From the NCBI RefSeq assembly GCF_016919385.1, contig NZ_CP070351.1, forward strand, positions 2,480,001 to 2,544,000: 64,000 bases of DNA, read 5' to 3'. This stretch comes from Gordonia sp. PDNC005. GTDB taxonomy: Bacteria > Actinomycetota > Actinomycetes > Mycobacteriales > Mycobacteriaceae. The position numbers and the translations under genes are program-made. The notes beneath the pieces were generated by a model. It saw nothing but the letters and a program-made list of their open reading frames with translations. It did not search any database and was not told the DNA's origin. Below are positions 55,727-62,370 of this stretch, one piece after another (the stretch's first letter is position 1; every line of letters starts with the position of its first letter).

Positions 55727-56618
55727 GGAGCGCTCCCAGAAGATTCGTGTTGTACGCGACCGGGTCGGCGAGGAACTCGTCGAGCTCGAAGTCGACAGGA
55801 ACGATGCGGTACACGTCCTCGCCGCGTTCGGCCGCTGCCTCGAGTTCGCGGTACTCCGCTTCGTCCACGGGCCGGAATTTGACGATGTCGCCGGGACGGA
55901 ACAACACCATCGAGTCGGCGAACACCTCGTGACCCTGTGACGGGTCGAAGATCGGCAGCGGCGTGACGCCGAACATCTGATAGCCGCCCGCGCCCTTCAC
56001 CGAGTAGATACAGGCGAAGCAGCCGCCGTGGCCGACTGTCAGCTTCGGAGTCTCTGTCCGCGGACGCAGATACTTGGGCAGTTCGAACGCGTAGTCGGCC
56101 TGATCGACCATTTGGAACATGAACGGCAGACCAGCGACGAAACCGACCATCGACACCATCCACGGCGTGGAACTGTGCTTCTCGATGAACTCGTCCACCG
56201 ACGAGAGTCCGAGCTCGACCATGCCGTACTCGAGGTCGGTGCCCTCCGGTCGTTGATGGCGGTCACGGAACTTTGCTCCGACCTCGCGAGTGTACGGGTC
56301 GTCGTACCACACGGGGATCTCCACGATGCGGGTGGAGATGCTCGGGCGTTCCTGTCGTGCGACGTCGGCCTCGATCTCGCGGACGGCGGCCTCGAGATCG
56401 GCCGGCGCCAGCACTTCGGGGTCGAACCGGATCAACAGCGACGCGTTGGCCGGGCAGATGTCCAGGACACCGTCGATGGCTCGTTCGGCGAGCCGCGAGC
56501 TGATCGCGCCCGCCCGGAAGAACGCCGAGAGCGACATGTCCTCGGCGATCTGCACAACGAGGTGTTCGTCCGCGCCCCACGAGTAGCGGGCCTGCGCGGG
56601 CAGTTCCGTCGTGGTCAC
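55719..56618 (-). CDS. pxpB: PxpB/KipI-family (AHS1) protein, second copy
   Basis: A 299-residue PxpB homologue starting at GTG that overlaps the biotin carboxylase stop (GTGA). It carries DEHLVVQIAEDMSLSAFFRA, VSMVGFVAGLPFMFQMVDQA, PKLTVGHGGCFACIYSVKGA and GGYQMFGVTPLPIF. Like the first copy it has PKY in place of the canonical PR before the core motif, and it also lacks the GSV triplet (TVGHGG instead), so the active site may differ from 5-oxoprolinase. It is expected to pair with PxpC2. Confidence 0.85.
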   Translation of the reverse strand: MTTTELPAQARYSWGADEHLVVQIAEDMSLSAFFRAGAISSRLAERAIDGVLDICPANASLLIRFDPEVLAPADLEAAVREIEADVARQERPSISTRIVEIPVWYDDPYTREVGAKFRDRHQRPEGTDLEYGMVELGLSSVDEFIEKHSSTPWMVSMVGFVAGLPFMFQMVDQADYAFELPKYLRPRTETPKLTVGHGGCFACIYSVKGAGGYQMFGVTPLPIFDPSQGHEVFADSMVLFRPGDIVKFRPVDEAEYRELEAAAERGEDVYRIVPVDFELDEFLADPVAYNTNLLGALHD

Positions 56619-57976
56619 GCGGCACCAGCCTCGGCTCGATCGGCCATCCATTTCTCCAGCCAGGTGGTGTGGAATGCGCCAGACGCGAAGTCGGGCGACC
56701 GCAGGATCGTCTCGACAAACGGAGCCGTTGTCACGATCCCTTGCACGTCGAGCTCCCCGAGTGCACGGAGCATGCGGGCCACGGCGAGGTCGCGGGTCGC
56801 GCCCCACACGATGATCTTCGCGAGCATCGAATCGTAATAGGGGCTGATCACCGAGCCTGTGACGACCCCGCTGTCCAGGCGCACGAACGGGCCGCCCGGC
56901 AGGGCGAACTTCTCGAGCGTGCCCGGGCTCGGCAAGAAGTTCATGTCGGCGTTCTCGGCGTTGAGACGGATCTCGATCGCGTGACCGCGCGGCACCAAAC
57001 TCTCCTGGACGAACGACAGCGGCTGACCGGCGGCGACACGCAACTGCTCGGCGACAAGATCCTCACCGAAGACCATCTCGGTGACCGGATGCTCCACCTG
57101 GATGCGCGTGTTCATCTCGAGGAAGTAGTAGTCGTTGCGCTGCTCGTCGTACAGGAACTCGACGGTGCCCGCGCCCTGATACTGGACGGCTTCGGCGAGA
57201 CGCACGGCGGCGTCGCACATCCGCTGACCCACCTCCGGCGTCACGAACAGCTGGCCGGCCTCCTCGACGACCTTCTGTCTGCGACGCTGCACCGAGCAGT
57301 CGCGCATGCCGAGATGGACGGCGCGCACTCCGTCGCCGAACACCTGGACTTCGATGTGGCGAGCCCGCGGGATGAACCGCTCGATGTAGACGGCGTCGTT
57401 TCCGAACGCCGCACGCGCTTCGGCCTTCGCCGTCTTGATGGCCCCGATGAGGTCGCTCTCCTGCTCGACGATGCGGATGCCTCGGCCTCCGCCGCCCGCG
57501 GACGCCTTGATGGCGAGGGGGAAGCCGATGTCGGCGGCCACCGCCACCGCCTCGTCTGGGTCGGTGAGCTCACCGGCTGATCCGGGGACGGTGTTCACAT
57601 CGGCGGCCTTGGCCGACCGGCGGGCCGACACCTTGTCGCCCATGTCGCGGATGGCCTGTGCCGCCGGGCCCACCCACACGGCTCCGGCGTCGACGACGGC
57701 TTGCGCGAAGTCGGCGTTCTCAGACATGAAGCCGTATCCGGGGTGCACCGCGTCAGCACCACTCGACTCGATCGCCGCGAGCACGTTGGAAATGTTCAGG
57801 TAACTCGCGGTGGCCTGCGCCGGCCCCACGCACACCGCCTCGTCCGCAAGGCGCACGTGCTCGGCATGCTCGTCGGCCTCGCTGTAGATCGCGACCGTCG
57901 TGATGTCGAGTTCTCGCGCGGCCCGGATGATCCGCACCGCGATCTCGCCGCGATTGGCAATCAATAGTTTCTGCAT
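56615..57976 (-). CDS. Biotin carboxylase (AccC-like)
   Basis: A 453-residue biotin carboxylase that charges BCCP-biotin with CO2 using ATP and bicarbonate. Motifs: QKLLIANRGEIAVRIIRAAR, the Gly-rich KASAGGGGRGIRIVE, HIEVQVFGDG, RDCSVQRRRQKVVEEAG and the catalytic EMNTRIQVEHPVTEMVFGED. E. coli AccC has RRHQ where this has RRRQ. There is no carboxyltransferase domain. Its partners are the 81-residue BCCP upstream and the PxpB/PxpC pair downstream, so it probably serves an amide- or lactam-type carboxylase rather than acetyl-CoA carboxylase. Confidence 0.93.
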   Translation of the reverse strand: MQKLLIANRGEIAVRIIRAARELDITTVAIYSEADEHAEHVRLADEAVCVGPAQATASYLNISNVLAAIESSGADAVHPGYGFMSENADFAQAVVDAGAVWVGPAAQAIRDMGDKVSARRSAKAADVNTVPGSAGELTDPDEAVAVAADIGFPLAIKASAGGGGRGIRIVEQESDLIGAIKTAKAEARAAFGNDAVYIERFIPRARHIEVQVFGDGVRAVHLGMRDCSVQRRRQKVVEEAGQLFVTPEVGQRMCDAAVRLAEAVQYQGAGTVEFLYDEQRNDYYFLEMNTRIQVEHPVTEMVFGEDLVAEQLRVAAGQPLSFVQESLVPRGHAIEIRLNAENADMNFLPSPGTLEKFALPGGPFVRLDSGVVTGSVISPYYDSMLAKIIVWGATRDLAVARMLRALGELDVQGIVTTAPFVETILRSPDFASGAFHTTWLEKWMADRAEAGAA

Positions 57977-57986
57977 CGGTCCGGTC

Positions 57987-58232
57987 CTATTCGGTGTCGA
58001 CGGTCGCGACGACGTCGCCGGGAGCGAGGGTTGCGCCGTCGTCGACGGCGAACGAGGCAAGCGTTCCACTCGCGCCCGCCTTGACCTCGCTGAACTGCTT
58101 CATGATCTCGACGAGACCGATGGTGGTGTCCGCGGTGACCGGATCGCCCTCATTGAGGAAGGCGGGCTCGCCGGGGGCCGGGGAACGGTAGAAGACACCG
58201 GGGAGCGGTGAAGCGACGTTGTGCTGCGCCAT
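57987..58232 (-). CDS. Short biotin carboxyl carrier protein (BCCP)
   Basis: Only 81 residues, essentially one biotinyl domain: VASPLPGVFYRSPAPGEPAF, then VEIMKQFSEVKAG with Lys45 as the biotin site and a closing LAPGDVVATVDTE. The usual motif is EAMKM, here EIMKQ, still with Met before Lys. It lacks the long N-terminal extension of AccB. It lies 10 bases before biotin carboxylase and 50 bases after PxpA, so it should be the carrier for this cluster. AAAGG precedes the ATG. Confidence 0.9.
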   Translation of the reverse strand: MAQHNVASPLPGVFYRSPAPGEPAFLNEGDPVTADTTIGLVEIMKQFSEVKAGASGTLASFAVDDGATLAPGDVVATVDTE

Positions 58233-58282
58233 GATGAACGCCTTTCGAGAAATGGAGAGTGGGGGCTGTGGCGACCAGACCG

Positions 58283-59011
58283 TCAAGCGGCCAGTTTCAA
58301 CTCTGTCAGGACCTCGCGGACCGTGGTCGCGATCTCGACGGCGTTCGGAGTGTCCGAGTGGACGCAGACCGAATCGACGCGGATCGGGAACTCCGTGCCG
58401 TCGTCGGCGATGGCGACGCCGTCGCGGAGTGCACGGACTGCGCGCTCGCGCGCCTCGTCCACCGGAGTGGCGTGCGGGCGGCGGGCGACGATCAGCGAGC
58501 CGTCGTTGCGGTACTTGAGGTCGACGTAGAACTCAGCGACAAACGGCACGCCGAGCTTGTCCGCTGCCTTCTCGTGCTCTGAATTCGGGATGCCGAAGAT
58601 CGGGACGCCGTAGTCCGCGGCGACCACCGCGATCGCCTCTGCCATCTCCGGATCTCGCGACGACATTCCGTACAGCGAGCCGTGCGGCTTGATGTGATCC
58701 AGTTCTGCGCCTTCCGCCTTGAGGAATGCGACGAGGGCACCAGTCTGGTATCGCACGATGTCAGCGGCCTCGTCCGGGAACAGCTTCATCTCACGACGGC
58801 CGAACCCGACAAGGTCCGGGAGGCCCGGATGCGACCCGATCGTCACGCCTCCGGTCAGGACGTTGACGACCGTCTCGTGCATACCGACCGGATCTCCGGC
58901 GTGGAACCCACAGGCGATGTTGACGGTGTCGACAAGTGGGATGAGCGCATCGTCGTTGCCGAACGAGTGAATGCCGAAGTTCTCACCCATGTCGGAGTTG
59001 AGAGAGACCAT
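58283..59011 (-). CDS. pxpA: LamB/YcsF-family protein, PxpA-like (5-oxoprolinase subunit A)
   Basis: A 242-residue protein of the LamB/YcsF family, named PxpA in the bacterial 5-oxoprolinase complex. It begins VSLNSDMGENFGIHSFGNDD and carries VNIACGFHAGDPVGMHETV, IGSHPGLPDLVGFGRREMKL and ELDHIKPHGSLYGMSS, with His and Asp residues that suit metal binding. With PxpB and PxpC it opens cyclic amides using ATP. Here it also lies next to BC and BCCP, an arrangement seen in proteobacteria. Confidence 0.92.
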   Translation of the reverse strand: MVSLNSDMGENFGIHSFGNDDALIPLVDTVNIACGFHAGDPVGMHETVVNVLTGGVTIGSHPGLPDLVGFGRREMKLFPDEAADIVRYQTGALVAFLKAEGAELDHIKPHGSLYGMSSRDPEMAEAIAVVAADYGVPIFGIPNSEHEKAADKLGVPFVAEFYVDLKYRNDGSLIVARRPHATPVDEARERAVRALRDGVAIADDGTEFPIRVDSVCVHSDTPNAVEIATTVREVLTELKLAA

Positions 59012-59078
59012 GATTTCCTGCCTTTGCGTGTGTGAATCGTTGGTTGAACGGCGGCGCCGTACCCGGCGCCCGGCCCGA

Positions 59079-59288
59079 CTACTCCGGGTCGTTCTCGTAT
59101 TCGTAGAAGTCGGTGAAGAGCTTTCCGTTGCGCCCCCAGTCCTCGCGGGCCACGTCGGTGAAGATGAACTGAATCGTCTCGGTCTTGCACTTGGCGATGC
59201 GAGCGATCTCGGGAGTCAGGACCTCGACCATCTCGCGCTTCTGCTCGAGGGTGCGGCCGGGGAACCAGTCGATGCGGACGAACGGCAC
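59079..59288 (-). CDS. 4-oxalocrotonate-type tautomerase
   Basis: A 69-residue tautomerase-superfamily protein. The GTG start is followed by Pro, which becomes the catalytic N-terminal Pro after Met removal (PFVRIDWFPGRTLEQKREMV). CAGGAGGCAATT before the GTG gives a strong SD and fixes this start over the longer frame. It contains AKCKTETIQFIFTDVAREDW and a Trp-Gly near the C-terminus typical of the cis-3-chloroacrylic acid dehalogenase/4-OT group. It probably shifts a double bond or enol in the product of the diiron monooxygenase pathway. Confidence 0.88.
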   Translation of the reverse strand: MPFVRIDWFPGRTLEQKREMVEVLTPEIARIAKCKTETIQFIFTDVAREDWGRNGKLFTDFYEYENDPE

Positions 59289-59329
59289 AATTGCCTCCTG
59301 TTGTCGGGGATGTTCTGCAGGTGGGGACG

Positions 59330-59665
59330 TCACGAGTGAGCGACCTTGGGGTCGTCGCCCGTCGGGTCGACGTAGATCTCTTCGCCGCGAACCTCGACCG
59401 GGAATTTCGCGAGCTCGGCATGAGTGGGATTGAGGCCCTTGCACGTTGTGAGGTCGAACTGCCAGAGGTGCAGCCTGCAGGTCAGTTTCTCGCCGTCGAG
59501 TTCACCTTCGACCAGCTCCACCTGCTGGTGCGGACAGATCGCCTGGGTGGCGACCACCTCGCCGCCGTCGAGGACGACGATCAGGATCTCCTTGCCGCCG
59601 ACGGTGAACGACTCCATGTCGCCCTCCCACAGGTCGTCGAGCGTGGTGACGAGTTCGAATGCCAT
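59330..59665 (-). CDS. Rieske ferredoxin of a toluene/isoprene-type diiron monooxygenase
   Basis: A 111-residue Rieske protein (TmoC/IsoC-like). It holds the [2Fe-2S] ligands Cys44 and His46 in QAICPHQQVELVEG and Cys63 and His66 in LTCRLHLWQFDL. It carries electrons from the reductase to the hydroxylase. In canonical tmo/iso operons this gene lies third, between the gamma subunit and the effector protein. Here it comes last, 11 bases after the reductase gene. No SD problem is apparent. Confidence 0.94.
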   Translation of the reverse strand: MAFELVTTLDDLWEGDMESFTVGGKEILIVVLDGGEVVATQAICPHQQVELVEGELDGEKLTCRLHLWQFDLTTCKGLNPTHAELAKFPVEVRGEEIYVDPTGDDPKVAHS

Positions 59666-59676
59666 TGGTCTTGTTC

Positions 59677-60753
59677 CTAAAAGAATCGGTCGTAGTGAAT
59701 GTTGTCGGTGGAGAGTCCGAGGTCGAGGACGAGCTTGCGGACCACCGCGTCGGTCATCATCGGAGGGCCGGCGACGTAGACGTCTCGCTCTGCGAGATCG
59801 TCGACCGACTCGGCGTCGATGAGCGAATGGATGAAACCGCGTGCACCCGTCCAGTCGTCGTCGAGTTCCATGGAGACTGCTTCGACCAGCTCGATGTCGG
59901 CGACACGTTCGCGGACCTCGTCGACGAATTCGATGGCACACATGTCTGCTGCGGTTCGTCCGCCGTAGTAGAACGAGACTCGTCGGCCTGCCGCGTCCGC
60001 ACGTTCAGCGAGACCGCGCACCACCGAGACAATCGGCGCCAGTCCGGATCCGCCGGCGACGACGAGGATGTCTCGCCCGGTGTCCTTCAGGTACGCGTGG
60101 CCGTATGGCCCGTCGATCACGACTTCGTCACCGACCTTCAGTTCGTCGACGACGAGCGGCGACACCGCGCCTCCCGGCACTCGCTTGATCTGGAACTGCC
60201 ATCGACCTTCGCTGTTCGGAAGGTTCGACATCGAGTAGGCGCGTTCAAGGGTGCGTGGCGAGCCTTCACGCGATCCGTGGTGGATGGGTGCACCGGCGAC
60301 GGACAACATCGCGAACTGACCGGGGAGGAAATCGGCTGGACCGGAGGCGGTCAACGTCACCTCACGCAGGTCGTGCGTGAGGTGACGGACCTCGGCCACC
60401 GTTCCGACCCGGAGGTCGGGAGTGGACTGCTTCTCGAACCACGCTTCGCCGGACTGCAGTGAGATCGTGCAGTCCGTGAGCGGAATCGACTGGCAGGCGA
60501 GCATCTTGCCCTTGCGCTTGTCGCGAGGCGAGAGCCCACCCGCGTCCGGATCCAGCTGGTGCACCTCGCCCTCGGCGAGGGTGAACTTGCATGTTCCGCA
60601 GCCGCCGCTGTTGCACTCGTACGTGGCGGCGACGCCGGCCCGGAGGGCGGCGCGGAGCAGCGTGTCGTCGTCGCGGCAGACGAACCTCCGACCGTCGTCA
60701 GTGGTTACGTCGTGGGTCGATAGCGTCGTGGCGCCTCCTTCCGGACCGGTCAT
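59677..60753 (-). CDS. NAD(P)H:ferredoxin reductase of the diiron monooxygenase
   Basis: A 358-residue reductase (TmoF/IsoF-like). The N-terminal plant-type [2Fe-2S] domain has Cys47, Cys52, Cys55 and Cys87 (YECNSGGCGTCKFTL, KMLACQS). The FAD site is RAYSMSN and the NAD site is ILVVAGGSGLAPIVSVVRGL. It feeds electrons from NADH to the Rieske ferredoxin. One base separates it from the beta-subunit stop (TGACATG). Confidence 0.95.
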   Translation of the reverse strand: MTGPEGGATTLSTHDVTTDDGRRFVCRDDDTLLRAALRAGVAATYECNSGGCGTCKFTLAEGEVHQLDPDAGGLSPRDKRKGKMLACQSIPLTDCTISLQSGEAWFEKQSTPDLRVGTVAEVRHLTHDLREVTLTASGPADFLPGQFAMLSVAGAPIHHGSREGSPRTLERAYSMSNLPNSEGRWQFQIKRVPGGAVSPLVVDELKVGDEVVIDGPYGHAYLKDTGRDILVVAGGSGLAPIVSVVRGLAERADAAGRRVSFYYGGRTAADMCAIEFVDEVRERVADIELVEAVSMELDDDWTGARGFIHSLIDAESVDDLAERDVYVAGPPMMTDAVVRKLVLDLGLSTDNIHYDRFF

Positions 60754-60754
60754 G

Positions 60755-61747
60755 TCAGCTCCCCAGTGGGAGCTGTGCGCGGAACGCGGCCGCGGCGGCG
60801 ATGGCGCGCGCGGAGGCGTCCGGGTTGTCCGGCAGCTCCGAGCAGAACGCGTCGATCGCGGCGTCGCCGAGCGGCACCCAACGATCGAGCCAGCCCTTGA
60901 TGACGGGTACGTTGCTCGGGTTCTGCGCCATGTGGCCGATCAGCTCGGTGGTCCAACGCCTCGAACGGTCGCTGTCACGCAGTCCCGCCTCGGCGACGAG
61001 CGCGAACAGTGTGTCGTTCTGGCGGCGGGCGCTGACGGCCTGCGCCCGGAAGAACGCCTCGTCGATCGCTGGCTTGGCGACGACATTGAGGGCGACGAAC
61101 GCCTCGGCCCAGTCCCGGGTGGCGAGGATGCACTCCATGAGCTCGCGGAAACGCTGCCACGCGGGATCCTCCTCCCAGATCTGCCGCTCGTTCTCGCCGA
61201 GGCCGACCGACGGATGGCTCTTGGCCATTTCCGCGGTGCGGTATGCGATGTGAGAGAGCAGGCGCAGTTGGTCTGCGGACTGGAACGCCGCGCAGTTGGC
61301 GATGGTCGACGCCTGCGCCATGTGGACGAGGTAGGCCGAGGCCATTTGCACCGTGTGCAGCAGATAGCGACCGGGTGCGTACAGCCGGGCCAGCGACGCG
61401 ACCCATTCGCCGCCGAGGCCCTCGTCGTGGCCCTCCAGGTTGTGCTGGTCGAACAAGCCCTCGACGTAGGTCTCCTGACCGTCCTGGAGGATGTTGTAGG
61501 TGCGATAGACCAGCTCGTCGGGGTCCCGGAAGGCGTCCCAGTCCTCGTGAGTGATCGGCGAGCCGTTCCGGTACTTGCGGTACCAGTCGGCCATGAAGCC
61601 CTCGTGGTCGACGTCCCACGGCTGCTCCTGGTCACGGGTGTGCCAGAGAAGCTTGGTCGAGACGATCTCGTACTCGGAGGGGCGGCGCCGGCGCTTCGCG
61701 AGGTGATCCCAGGTCTTCTGGGGGCGGAGTGCGTTAGGTGTGCTCAT
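60755..61747 (-). CDS. Diiron monooxygenase hydroxylase beta subunit
   Basis: A 330-residue TmoE/IsoE-like subunit. It starts RPQKTWDHLAKRRRRPSEYE and has LLWHTRDQEQPWDVDHEGFM, HEDWDAFRDPDELVYRTYNI and YLVHMAQASTIANCAAFQSA. It has the ferritin-like fold without the iron site and forms the alpha2-beta2-gamma2 core with the alpha and gamma subunits. It follows the effector gene by 22 bases. Confidence 0.94.
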   Translation of the reverse strand: MSTPNALRPQKTWDHLAKRRRRPSEYEIVSTKLLWHTRDQEQPWDVDHEGFMADWYRKYRNGSPITHEDWDAFRDPDELVYRTYNILQDGQETYVEGLFDQHNLEGHDEGLGGEWVASLARLYAPGRYLLHTVQMASAYLVHMAQASTIANCAAFQSADQLRLLSHIAYRTAEMAKSHPSVGLGENERQIWEEDPAWQRFRELMECILATRDWAEAFVALNVVAKPAIDEAFFRAQAVSARRQNDTLFALVAEAGLRDSDRSRRWTTELIGHMAQNPSNVPVIKGWLDRWVPLGDAAIDAFCSELPDNPDASARAIAAAAAFRAQLPLGS

Positions 61748-61769
61748 GGGTGGATTCCTCAGGTCTGGC

Positions 61770-62078
61770 TCACGCGCGGTGAGCGAGGTAGAAGCGGATC
61801 TGCTCGGTGCCGGTCTCGATGCGTCCGACGAAGGAGGGCATGCTCACTTCGAGTTCACGCATGAGGAAGGGGCGACCGAGCTCCTCCTCGATGGTCTGGC
61901 GGCGGAGAATGCACTCTCCTCCGTCGACCTCGACCCGGACGTAGGAGCCGCGGTTGCGGATGTCGACGCGCTGGCCGTCGTTGTCGATCACCGCCGCCGA
62001 TGCGACGGCGTCGGCGATCTCGCCGGCCTGGACGACGGGTCCGACGGGGTCGGTGATGGTCCCGGTTGTGTCGGTCAT
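61770..62078 (-). CDS. Monooxygenase effector/coupling protein (MmoB/DmpM family)
   Basis: A 102-residue TmoD/IsoD-like effector that binds the hydroxylase and couples O2 activation to substrate turnover. It contains GPVVQAGEIADAVASAAVID, the strand RGSYVRVEVDGGECILRRQT and GRPFLMRELEVSMPSFVGRI. It has no cofactor. It lies 4 bases after the gamma gene and before the beta gene, so gamma and effector are adjacent without the intervening Rieske gene. Confidence 0.92.
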   Translation of the reverse strand: MTDTTGTITDPVGPVVQAGEIADAVASAAVIDNDGQRVDIRNRGSYVRVEVDGGECILRRQTIEEELGRPFLMRELEVSMPSFVGRIETGTEQIRFYLAHRA

Positions 62079-62082
62079 GTGC

Positions 62083-62343
62083 TCATGCCTCGCTGTAGTA
62101 GAACTCGACGGTGTCGGTGGGCTCGAGGCCGGTGTCGGCGAGGATCATCGTCCGCGGGAAGGGCTCGCTCGCTCCCTGCTTTCGGGCTCGAATCACCTTG
62201 CCGGGCTGGTCAGGGACGTGGACGCCGACGGAGTGCTCGGCTGCCGCGATCGCGACCTCGTCCATCGTGTTCTCCGTGTCGACCGGGACCAGTTTGAGGA
62301 CGAAATCGCCGTGAAAGTGCGAAGAGATCGGGAAGAGTGCCAT
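62083..62343 (-). CDS. Diiron monooxygenase hydroxylase gamma subunit
   Basis: An 86-residue TmoB/IsoB-like subunit with the family pattern FPISSHFHGDFVLKLVPVDT, VGVHVPDQPGKVIRARKQGA and PFPRTMILADTGLEPTDTVE, ending in FYYSEA. It is the small third subunit of the hydroxylase core. CAAGGAG lies upstream of the ATG. It follows the alpha gene by 27 bases. Confidence 0.92.
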   Translation of the reverse strand: MALFPISSHFHGDFVLKLVPVDTENTMDEVAIAAAEHSVGVHVPDQPGKVIRARKQGASEPFPRTMILADTGLEPTDTVEFYYSEA

Positions 62344-62370
62344 ATCGAATGCTCCTTGTCTGGTCGCGGC

